NCBI GenBank assembly: GCA_029718625.1
Contig: CM056397.1
Location: 3,062,590 to 3,126,589, forward strand
Reading direction: 5' to 3'
Length of the DNA stretch: 64,000 nucleotides
Origin: Synaphobranchus kaupii
Lineage: Eukaryota > Chordata > Actinopteri > Anguilliformes > Synaphobranchidae
The translations under genes were made by a program, and so were the position numbers. Positions 45,396-55,195 of the stretch are shown in pieces (within the stretch, counting starts at the first letter, position 1; every line of letters begins with the position of its first letter). The notes beneath the pieces are model-generated. The model was not told the origin of the DNA, did no database searches, and worked only from the letters and a program-made list of their open reading frames with translations.

Positions 45396-45647
45396 CTAGG
45401 GGTGGCGTCTGTGAAACTGGCGGATGAGAGAGGGATTGAGAATGAGACGCTTGTGCAGCCAGGACCGCTCTTCAGGACCGTACCCCTCCCAGTCCACTAG
45501 ATACTGGAAACTCCGGCCCTTACGGCGGATGTCCAAGACACGTCTTACCGTGTAGGCCGGGGTGTCGTCAATCATCCGGGGGCGTGGGGGGGGCGTCAAC
45601 GGGAGCACTGAGGGGGCTGGAGGGGACAGGCTTGACCTGACTGACAT
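45396..45647 (-). pseudogene. Gypsy 2 chromodomain
   Basis: An open stretch with [13 protein letters not shown] then [17 protein letters not shown], nearly the same as in Gypsy 1 (19576-19872), preceded by a proline-rich linker. It is the integrase C-terminal chromodomain. A C-run at 45346-45360 lies between it and the LTR. Confidence 0.85.
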
Positions 45648-45688
45648 GGAAGGTGGGGTGAATCTTTAGTGAAGCGGGAAGCTGGAGC

Positions 45689-46825
45689 TTAACGGTGACG
45701 GGATTGATGACGGTGAGGATGGGGAAGGGTCCAATGAACCGGGGCTGGAGTTTTTTTGATGTGGATTGGAGTGGGATGGTGGAGGTGGACAGCCAGACCT
45801 GCTGTCCGGGAGTGTACTGCGGGGCTGCGGTCCGATGAAGGTCCGCCAGGCGTCGGGTACGGGAAGTGGTGCGGAGGAGTGTGGTGCCTGTCAGCCTTCA
45901 CACACGCTTGCATCTGAGGAGGTGGGATCGTACAGATGGAACGGCAACCTCCTCCTCCTGGACCGGAAACAGGGGTGGCTGGTACCCCAAGGAGCACTCA
46001 AACGGGGACATCCCAGTGGCGGTGCTCCTCAGGGAGTTGTGGGTGTACTCCACCCATGGCAGGAACCTACTCCAGGAGGAGGGGTTGCGAGCTGACACGC
46101 ACTGCAGGGCAGCTCCCAGGTCCTGGTTCGTCCGCTCCGTCTGGCCGTTTGACTGGGGGTGGTACCCAGAGGACAGGCTGGCTGAGGCCTCCAGACCCAG
46201 GAGGAGAACTGGGGCCCACGGTCTGAGATGATGTCACAGGGGATCCCGTGCAGCCTCACCACGTGCAACACCAGGAGCTCTGCTGTCTCCAACGCAGACG
46301 GGAGCTTGGGCAGAGGGACGAAGTGGGCCGCCTTGGAGAACCGGTCCACAATGGTCAAGATGGCAGTGTTGCCATCCGACGGGGGCAGACCGGTGATGAA
46401 ATCCACCCCAATGTGGCTCCAAGGACAGCCCGGGACAGGGAGGGGGCGAAGGAGGCCAGTGAGGGGCTGGTGGGAGGCCTTACTCCTGGCGCACACCGGG
46501 CAGGCAAGGATGAAGGCACGGGTATCCCCTTTCAGGGTGAGCCACCAGAAACTTCTCCTGACCAGGGCGGTGGTCCTCATAATCCCTGGGTGACAGGCCA
46601 GATGGGAGGCGTGGGCCCACTGGAGGACCTGGGAGCGGACGGAATCGGGAACAAATAAACATGAGTCAGGGTTATTGCGGGGGTCTGGGTGGGTAGCCTG
46701 GGCGACCTTCACAACACCCTCGATCTCCCAGGGGACCGCAGCCACAACGCACGATGACGGGATGATGGGCTCCAGATCAGCAGATCTGGCATGGGGGGGG
46801 AAAAATACGGGACATGGCATCAGGT
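45689..46825 (-). pseudogene. Gypsy 2 integrase
   Basis: The frame 46029-46856 carries the zinc-binding region ([16 protein letters not shown] ... [14 protein letters not shown]), then the core with D in [10 protein letters not shown] and D in [10 protein letters not shown]. The E-containing segment and C-terminus continue in other frames (45898-46098, 45689-45997), so frameshifts have broken it. Residues at the high-coordinate end belong partly to the inserted piggyBac-like element, whose TTAA target is at 46826-46829. Confidence 0.82.
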
Positions 46826-47477
46826 TTAACCCCTTGGCACAGATGGCAAATTTCACCTATTTAGGGGTGCTCTGTTTAAGGTTTTATAACTTGGTAAATG
46901 GCTTAAATGAAAGAAGACAGGTATTTACAATACAAACTTAGATTTGTTTATTTTCATAATTTAAGTCAAAATAAAGTGCCACAAATGCAAAGAAACTTTG
47001 GAAAAAAAATTTTAAAAATAGTTTTTTTTTATTTTGCTGAGAGCTACATAAGTGAAATCGGTAATATATATACATTTCCTGGATCATAAACTCCATGTCC
47101 ACAAGTTTAGCAAAATCTGAGGATGATATGCAGAACTACTAAAGGTCTATGATGCAAAATATAGCAGTGTATCCTGTGGTCCATTAGTGTCTCCAAATCT
47201 ATCCAAATAGCTAAATTGTGCACTACTGCAAATAAAAAAAGATATATTTAACTACAAATCAACAGTTTGGGCTCATAAAACTCACTTTTGCATAATTTCC
47301 AAGTGAGAATTATATATTTTCATCAGTATAGGGGGGTAGATATCTATGGGTCCAAAACCCCTATGCAAAACATGTCATAAAATGAATAAAATTAGTTTTA
47401 TAACGCATACCCATTTGCTCCCTCTGGTGGCTTAAGATAAAAAACATTGATATCACAGTGTTATATACACCTAAATA

Positions 47478-49211
47478 AACTCCTCAAAAAAAGTTTGGAA
47501 ACGTTATTTCGGTCGATTATTCCTCCCCTTTAATAATACCAATTGGTATTGTATTTTATATAGCTGGAAAGCCTGATTAGTCACCTTTACAACGAGGTAC
47601 AACTTGTAAGGATCATGCATTCGTGGAATGAGCAACACAGCTAACCGTGTGGGTAGCGGCCCAAAGAAATGTGCCAAAATCCCCTGCAATATTCTTCTGT
47701 TGGTATTCACTCTCGTTTTGAGTTGCTTGGTGGATTGGATGATTGCACTCTCCCACAGTAATAAGAAAACACATATTGGCCATTTTTACACTTTATTCAT
47801 TTTACACTGTCAGGGACCTCAGTAGCGTGTGGAAGATCCATACACAGTCACAACAGCTTGGAACCTCCTCCTCATGCTGGACAACAGCCTGGTCACACAC
47901 TGCTGTGGGATGGCATCCCATTCCTCAACCAGGATTTGCCGCAAGTCAGCCAACATGGTTGCGTTGGTCACTCTGGCACGTAAAGCACGCCCAAGCTGAT
48001 CCCACAGGTGTTCAATTGGGTTGAGGTCTGGACTCACGGCAGGCCATTCCATCCTCTCCACTCCCAAATTCTGGAGGTACTCTGTGATGATCCTGGCTCT
48101 GTGGGGGCGAGCGTTGTCATCCTGGAGGATGGAGTTAGGTCTCAGATTCTGGAGATATGGGATCGCCACTGGCTCCAGAATCTCATTCCGATATCTCACT
48201 GCATTGAGATTGCCTTCAATGATGACAAGTTCTGTTTTGCCTGTGAGAGAGATACCGCCCCACACCATGACACTGCCCCCATTGAAAGGTGTCACGCAAT
48301 CTGTGCAGCAATCTGCATAGCGTTCTCCACGCCATCTTCATACTTTGATCCTGCCATCCAGCTTCCGCAGACAGAACCTTGATTCATCACTGAACATGAC
48401 GTTGCCCCACATTCTTAGGTTCCACTGTCGGTGCTGTCGACACCAGCGCAAACGGGCCTGACGGTGAAGGGCAGTCATTGCAGGCTTCCTGGCAGCCTTA
48501 TAAGCACGAAGACTGGCCATGTGCAGTCTGTTCCTCACCGTCTGATCAGAGATCTGTCTGTGGTACCGTTGTGCAAATCTTGCCTGTAAATCTCTGGAAG
48601 AAAGCCTACGATTCCTCAGTGAAGCAAGGGTGAGGAACCGGTCTTCTTGGGGTGTTGTCTTCCTGGGACGACCACTTCGTGGTCTGTCTTTGACTTCACC
48701 AGTCTCACGGAACTTGGTCCTAAGTTTGGAAATGGTACCAGGGCTGACACCAAATAATGCTGCCACTCTGCGTACCGGAACACCAGCTTCCACTTGCCCT
48801 ATTGCACGGGCCTTATCCTGAAGGGACAAATGTGGCATGTTTATGCTTGGAGCACACACAAACTCAACAAAGTTGCAGGACCCATGCACACAAGTGCTGT
48901 CAATTAGGTGCCAATCAGGTGCCAGTCACACACCTGTGACTGGCATACACCTGCCAGCACTTGAAGCTCAAAACGAGAGTGAATACCAACAGAAGAATAT
49001 TGCAGGGGATTTTGGCACATTTTTTTGGGCCGCTACCCACACGGTTAGCTGTGTTGCTCATTCCACAAATACATGATCCTTACATGTTGTACCTCGTTGT
49101 AAAGGTGACTAATCAGGCTTTCCAGCGATATAAAATACAATACCAATTGGTATTATTAAAGGGGAGGAATAATCGACCGAAATAACATTTCCAAACTTTT
49201 TTTGAGGAGTT
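47478..49211 (-). mobile_element. Tc1/mariner transposon inside the piggyBac-like element
   Basis: Starts AACTCCTCAAAAAAAG and ends in its inverse, with TA at 47476-47477 and 49212-49213. Terminal inverted repeats extend about 235-250 bp (47478-47727 against 48961-49211), longer than classic short Tc1 ends and closer to the long-IR (IR/DR) class. The transposase gene lies between them on the minus strand. Size and content are those of a complete element. Confidence 0.88.
47819..48889 (-). pseudogene. Tc1 transposase, one in-frame stop
   Basis: A DDE transposase that excises and reinserts the element at TA dinucleotides. The N-terminal half has two helix-turn-helix regions, separated by a GRPRKT hook-like motif (GRPRKTTPQED); the catalytic D is in MFSDESRFCL. 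A TGA at 48338-48340 then interrupts an otherwise continuous frame, which resumes with a second D in LQDDNARPHRAR and E in SPDLNPIEHLWD. The total span of about 356 codons is slightly above the usual ~340, so the true start is probably an internal ATG, perhaps the one before PHLSLQDKARAIG. Only this stop is apparent by eye. Confidence 0.85.
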
Positions 49212-50534
49212 TATGTTGCCTAATCATTCACTCTTGTACCTCAATAAAACATCACTTGTCCCTGTACTCTACAGTATGTATACTTTTGTCCTGGGATTGC
49301 ATTTTTCTGTATTCTTTTAATCTTTTAAGTTTTCCTATTCATAATGACTCCAAGGAAGTTTTTACCTTAATCTACCACATATCAGCGCACAGTAAATTGG
49401 AATGAGCATTTGTCATGCCCTAAGAGACACGTATACGCCATAGCCTATATTATGTATGATAACATGAACATAAAATAGTTTTCCACCATCTGTAAAATGC
49501 TGCCAAATGTTCTATCTTCAATGAACATCGGTAGCCTACTTCAAAAATACATTGAACGATTCCACTACAGTATGTGAAATGCACTCAAAATGCGAAAACA
49601 ATAGGGCTATGAAACATATTGGAAAGACAGTGCTCGAGTGGAAACACGAACGTACGTATGTAGCCAGCGAGACCAACGGTATTTTAGACACAAAAATACT
49701 TACATATCGCAAAATGGGAATTCCCCTGCATAATGCGTATTCTATAGTGCTTGCGTAATACTAGACAGTTAAAACGAAAACTGCCGTTATGCTGGGCTGT
49801 AGTAAATTGCTCAAAGCACCCAAAAAGACTTGGCATATACCGTTGCGAAGGTTATAATGTACTCTATTGGATAAAAAAGCCGACAATTAAACCAGAGTGA
49901 ACTGTAATGCATGAGACAGGCTTACAGGGCATGGGGCTATTACGCGGCGACGTTTCAGATAGTGTAATAGCGGTATAAAGTGTTGTATATTTCTCAAACC
50001 GATTGTACCAGACAATAAATGACAACTGAATTTTGAAAGGAACATCTTGATGTGTAAAACCAATGGTAGGATTGTATATTTATTTCATATTTAGTAGCAT
50101 ATATTGCTAGTAGAATACATGGTAGAATGAGAGTACTTTCACACTTTATTTTGCATTTGAGTGAGCAGGGCTTTTCACGGCTTTTCTGGCATACGATCAG
50201 GCTATTGTTGGGTTTATCTCGTTGCTATGACGTTATTCTAATTTTATATGATGAATAAATATATTTATGAACTCAAACATAGACGCTATTGTTCACTATG
50301 TCACGCATAGGTAGGTATAGACTAGGTGGGGGGTTGCTTGATAAATGGACTTGCTACAGGGAAATAGTGGCACTTAGAAACTATTTATTCGGCAGAAATC
50401 GTCACGAACCGTCTACCAATAAATTTAAAACACAGAGTTTGTGATTTCCAATAATAGTTCGGCTGCAGTAGCAACGAATGTCTCAGTTGAGCAAAAAGGG
50501 TCCCGCAGGCAGGACTTCTGCGCAAAGGTGTTAA

Positions 50535-51600
50535 TGTTGCGGAAACCGGGGCGGAACGTGACATAAAAATTTAACCGGGCAAAAAATAGGGACCAACGAG
50601 CCTGTCGAGCATTGAGTCTCTTAGCGGACTTTATATAGAGGAGGTTGCAGTGGTCAGTCAGGACAAGGAATGGTTTACCTGCCCCCTCAAGCCAGTGCCG
50701 CCACTCCTCCAATGCGAGCTTGATCGCTAACAACTCCCGGTCCCCGACGTCATAATTATGTTCCGCCTCTGTCTCTGAGAGAAGTAGCCATAGGGATGTA
50801 ACTTATTGTCCTGGGCTGAGCGCTGAGACAGGACCGTCCCTACACCAGTGTTGGAGGCGTCCACCTCGACGACAAACTGGCGATCGGGGTCCGGGTGACA
50901 GAGGATGGGGGCCGTGGAGAACCGAGTTTTGAGGATGTTGAAAGCCTGGTGAGCCTCGGAGCTCCAACGGAATGGGATGGAAGTAGAGGTGAGTTTGGTT
51001 AGTGGAGCGGCAATCAAGCTGTAATTACGAATGAAGCGGCGATAGAAATTTTCAAAGCCCAAGAACTGCTGCAGGTGCTTACATGTGGCCAGTTGGGGCC
51101 AGTCGGTAACGGCTTGGATCTTTGCAGGGTCTGCCCGGATCCTCCCCTCCTCCACAATAAAACCAAGGAATGGAACTGATGAGGCGTGAAAACTCATCCT
51201 TGACGAATAGCTTACTTTCCAGGAGCCTTTGGTGGTTCAGGTTCTGGCGGACATGGATAACGTGCTCCTGGGGATTTTTAGAGAATATTAATATGTCGTC
51301 AATATACACGAATACTGACCGACCCAGGAAATCCTGCAGCACATCATTAACCATGGACTGGAACACCGCTGGAGTGTTAGTCAAACCGAACGGGACCACC
51401 AGGTATTTTAAGTGTCCGAGGGGGGTGTTAAACGCCATCTTCCACTCATCTCCCTCCCGGATACGGACGAGGCGTTGCGAAGGTCCAGTTTAGTGAAGGA
51501 ATCATGTAGGGCAGAATTTATTAGCGGCAGAGAATACTTGTTACGTACTGTTATTTCATTAAGGCCTCGGTAGTCGATGCACGGTCGGAGCGAACCAACT
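50535..51600 (-). pseudogene. Gypsy 2 reverse transcriptase and RNase H
   Basis: Minus-strand frames 51079-51438 ([15 protein letters not shown] and the catalytic YIDD in [11 protein letters not shown]), 50727-51197 (RT connection, then RNase H with [13 protein letters not shown]) and 50425-50733 (RNase H end with [20 protein letters not shown]). Frameshifts separate them. The RT N-terminus ([17 protein letters not shown] sequence) is in broken frames at about 51540-51760. Confidence 0.8.
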
Positions 51601-51998
51601 TTCTATGCCACAAAGAAAAACCCCGCCAGGGAGTCATGGATGTAAGCTTCCATGGAAGCTTTTTCGGGACCGGACAGGCTGTAGAGACGACCCGATGGCA
51701 GTTTCGCACCGGCCAGTAGATCAATGCAGCAGTCGTAGGGTCTATGGGGAGGCAAAGACACAGCACAGGATTTACAGTATACTTGTGATAAATTGTGATA
51801 CTGTTGAGGTATACAGGATAAGTCAGGTTTAGGAGCGTTACAGGAGGCCCTGGTGGCCCTAGATGGAGGTAGGGCAGAGCGAAGGCAATTAGCCAGGCAG
51901 TGTGAGCTCCTGCACTTGAGCAGTACGCCAGTTGATGTGTGGATTATGAGTATGAAGCCAGGTTTGGCCGAGCACCAGCGGAGACTGAACAGAATGGA

Positions 51999-52223
51999 TT
52001 AGGTAGAATTGAATCGCCTCTCGTGATTTCCAGACAACACGAGTTGGAGAGGAATGGTAGAGTGAGTGACTCGACCCAGAACTTTTCCGTCCAAGGCGAG
52101 TGCAGTGATACGGTTAGACAGCGGTTCTACCGGAATTCCGGCTTTCTTGACAAAACTTGAATCAATGAAATTGGCGTCGGCTCCTGAGTCGGCACCAACA
52201 GTGACGAGGCTTGGGTGTTCCAC
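51999..52223 (-). pseudogene. Gypsy 2 retropepsin-like protease
   Basis: Contains VGADSGADANFIDSSFV, carrying the aspartic protease D-S-G triad, followed by a hydrophobic segment with VTHSTIPLQLVLSGNHE. The enzyme would cut the Gag-Pol polyprotein. It is in a different frame from Gag and from RT. Size (~75 residues visible) is short for the domain, so the ends are probably lost to frameshifts. Confidence 0.7.
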
Positions 52224-53302
52224 AAAAAGGTTGCTTTCAGTTCAACCCGGTTCTGAGCGGAGTGAGTGGTGGAGATAGGGCTCGCCAGTACGCCCCGTCT
52301 TACCGGCGAACCATCCCTTCCTGGCCGGGTGGGACAGGAGGCCACACGATGGTCCGGACGGCCACAATTGATGCAGAAACCGCAGACCACTCCTCGGCTA
52401 CGTTCGCCGACATCGATAGTGGGGCGGTTCAACTGCATTGGTTTCTCCTCCGGTGGGCCCAGCATCGAAGGAGAACGGTTATTTGGAGGTGACAAGACTC
52501 GTAAACGTGGTGGGTAAGGAGATGCAATCCGTTGGCCCCTCCTCTCCCGGGCTCGGGCCCGGAGCTGGTTGTCAATGGAAATGGCGAGGGTGATGAGGCT
52601 GTTCAGCGAACTGGACTCTTCGCGGGTCGCCAGCTCATTCTTAAGTTCCTCACTAAGGGCTTAAATGAAGGATCCTTGGAGGGCGGAGTCATTCCACCCC
52701 GCTTCAGCTGCCAAGGTACGGAATTGGACCGCCATTTCTGCCATGCTGCGGTTGCCCTGACGCAGTTGGAGTAAGAGCTGGGTAGCATCACGCCCACAGA
52801 CCGGATGGTCGAACACCTGACGCATCTCAGCAGTGAAGGAGGCGAAATGGAAGCAGGCGGGTAACTGGCTGTCCCACAGAGCTGTAGCCCACTCCAGTGC
52901 ACTCCCTCCCAAACAGGCCATCACAATGGCAATTTTGCTTGTATCCGAGGCGTAAGAGGCAGATTGCAGGCGGAACACTATGTCACACTGGAGGAGGAAA
53001 CTTCGGCACTCTCCCAGGTTCCCCAGGTAGCGCTCTGGATGCGGCACACATGGTTCTCTGTCTGAGAGAGGTGGTGAAACTGCGGACTGCGGTTCTGGGG
53101 TTGGCGGAGCAGCACTAGCAGGAATCCTCGGGAGAGGTAGATGAACCGTCAGCTGGCCAATCATCGAACCCATCTGACTCACTTGGTCCGAAAGTTTCTT
53201 CAGAGTCTCCTGGACGTCTTCCAGGCAGAGGCCATGTTGATCGATGACAGCGTTCTGGCAGGCGAGTGCGTGATGAAACTGTACTGAGTCGGCTGAGTCC
53301 AT
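52127..53302 (-). pseudogene. Gypsy 2 Gag with CCHC zinc knuckle
   Basis: Starts MDSADSVQFHHALACQNAV and holds a Gag capsid-like region (RYLGNLGECRSFLLQCDIVF ... SALEWATALW). A TAA at 52661-52663 interrupts the frame, which then continues in phase to the knuckle CINCGRPDHRVASCP near 52370. Gag forms the particle and the knuckle binds RNA. The start lies about 17 bp from the 5' LTR, so the leader is very short. Confidence 0.8.
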
Positions 53303-53318
53303 ATGGGCCAGTTCGTTC

Positions 53319-54034
53319 TGTTACGGTTCCAAGCAGGGACCGGACTCAAATGCACGACTCACACACAAGGAATTCCAATATTCCAATAATTTATTGCTTC
53401 GACCAATACTTCTGAAGCATAGGGAGATGGTTAGACAGACAAACAGAAGCCAGTAATGGATCAGCAGGGGAAGAGGAGCGGGAGCGGGAGAGGCCAGGGA
53501 CTGGATGGTGGCAGGGATCCGGGCAGGTTGAGCAGAGGAGGAGCGGGAGACGGCAGCGTGGAGTGGGCACGAACAGCTGCAGGTTGGCAGAAAGAGTTAG
53601 TTGACAGCAAGGCAAGACTGGATAAACAGCGTGTTAACACAGTTTCTAGCGAGAGTTAATTTAAGCAAGGCAAGACAGAAGTAGATACCAAGTATCAGAC
53701 GAGACAAGACCAGAGTATTCCTACAACGAGACTTAACGAATTGGCACAGGACAAAGAACACCGGGTGACTAAATACAAGAGTTAATGGGTATCAATTAAG
53801 TGCAGCGTGCGAATGTATGTGTGAGTGATTAGCGGAGCAGAGAGTGTGCAGAATGCATGCGGAGAGAAGGAAAGGGATAGGCGGAACACGGAGCAATGGA
53901 ACAGAGTGACACGAAAGGGAAAACCACGCTCAGCCTGGAGCATGAGGGGAAACAAACAGGAATACAAACCAACACGTTACAAGAGGAAACAGGTAAAACA
54001 CGGGACACAAAGGGACGGGAGTGAGAGCATCACA
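53319..54034 (-). mobile_element. 5' LTR of Gypsy element 2
   Basis: 716 bp from TGTTACGG (53319) to CATCACA (54034). Its opening matches the LTR of Gypsy 1 in outline (GGGACCGGACTCAAATGCAC against GGGACTGGACTCAAATGCAC), so the two elements are sister subfamilies. The short leader between the LTR and Gag (53303-53318) contains a GAACTGGCCC block that would hold the primer site; Gypsy 1 has the equivalent at 22420-22437. Confidence 0.8.
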
Positions 54035-54197
54035 CAAAATCTAAATACATGAATGAATCCAGACCTTTTGGATGAATTCATTATTTATATTGGAAGAACT
54101 ATAGTTTGATAAGTTTGTATCTTGGTGGGGGGAGGGGTCTTTTAATACATCATGATGACAGTTGTTGATATTGAAATACTGAAAGGATCTAAATAAA

Positions 54198-54511
54198 AAG
54201 AATACCAAACCCGGACTACTTCGCTAGGACTAACCCGAGATAAGGAGGACTGGAGCACACAGAGCTCAGAGCAAAACAAAATATTTTAATGAGACTGACG
54301 TTTCGACGTCAACGACGTCTTCTTCAGAGTCAAATGAAAATACAGACAATGCACCGGGAGGTATATAAATAACCTCCCATCAATTACACAAAGTAAGGTG
54401 CGCATGTGTAGGACTAATATATCTCGTCATCAATACCACATACATAATGTTATCTTCTTTAACAGGGTAAAGAGAAGACCGACAAATGTCATAGGTAAAA
54501 TAAACTGAATA
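54198..54511 (-). mobile_element. Penelope-like element, 3' part
   Basis: Continuation of the element at 59537-60257, separated from it by the Gmr1-type insertion. On the minus strand it contains GAAGAAGACGTCGTTGACG followed by TCGAAACGTC (54296-54330), a motif often seen in the 3' region of Penelope-like elements. It ends at GGTATTC, where a 13-bp direct repeat (GGATCTAAATAAA, 54185-54197) flanks it. Confidence 0.65.
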
Positions 54512-54516
54512 ATTGT

Positions 54517-54853
54517 TGTGGCGAGGTGAGCACCACCGCTCCCGTGCAGAGACAGTAACCAGGCAGGATTTCCAGAGAACACAGTTTTATTCGTGGCTTT
54601 CTCTGCGTTTTACACACACAAACACACACACATTGGTTTCCGGCCTCCGCTCTCCCTCCGCAGATGTTCCGGCCGGCTTTATGCACTCAGGCTCACTGTC
54701 GAACAATCAAGGCAATTGGTTAATTGATACAAACAATAATACAATCAATCGTTACCAATTGCATGATTCCCGAGAGCTGTGTCGGCTCCACAAACCACAC
54801 GCGTTCACTCTCTCTCTTGCCGGCAGCGCCTAAAACCACACCCCCCTACCACA
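54517..54853 (-). repeat. 3' LTR of the Gmr1-type element
   Basis: 337 bp starting TGTGGCGAGG and ending CTACCACA. By eye it differs from the 5' LTR only at one position, near 54840 (A here, G in the other, within the CCACGCCCCC block). Such near-identity implies recent insertion. Confidence 0.93.
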
Positions 54854-54868
54854 TACCCCCACCGCCCG
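54854..54868 (-). other. Polypurine tract of the Gmr1-type element
   Basis: Minus-strand GGGCGGTGGGGGTA directly before the 3' LTR. A purine-rich run at this place serves as the plus-strand DNA primer in reverse transcription. Confidence 0.6.
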
Positions 54869-54879
54869 ACTTAGGCCGG

Positions 54880-55195
54880 GAAGCCATCCGGCCGATGACC
54901 GACCCCCCCCCTCCTCCTCCCCCACCGGGCGAGAGAGAAAGTCCGCCACCACCATCTGCGCTCCCGGCCTATGAATCACCTTGAAATTAAAAGGCTGTAA
55001 AGCCAGATACCAACGAGTGATTCGGGCGTTAGTATCCTTCATGCGGTGAAGCCATTGGAGGGGAGCATGGTCCGAACAGAGGGTGAATGGGCGACCCAGT
55101 AGGTAATAACGGAGGGACCCCGACCGCCCACCGAATGGCCAGACACTCTTTCTCGACCGTGCTGTACTTAGCTTCGCGTTGTGAAAGTTTCCTGC
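54880..55195 (-). pseudogene. Gmr1-type RNase H C-terminal part, shifted frame
   Basis: Continues the RNase H domain of the long pol frame after two single-base shifts, one in a G-run near 55221-55226 and one near 55119-55123 (coordinates on plus strand, C-runs). The end, with FKVIHRPGAQMVVADFLSRP (about 54945-55005), is the conserved tail of Gypsy RNase H. Without the shifts the domain would be in frame with the upstream enzyme. Confidence 0.75.

Larger units (their letters stand above)
46830..50530. mobile_element. piggyBac-like element, copy B, inserted in Gypsy 2
   Basis: TTAA at 46826-46829 and 50531-50534. The left end CCCCTTGGCACAGATGG pairs with CACCTTTGCGCAGAAG read inward from the right. 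Removing the insert and one TTAA rejoins the Gypsy spacer between RNase H and integrase, so the boundary is supported by the host element. About 2 kb of its own sequence is related to copy A; the rest is a Tc1 insertion (47478-49211). No piggyBac transposase is visible. Confidence 0.82.
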
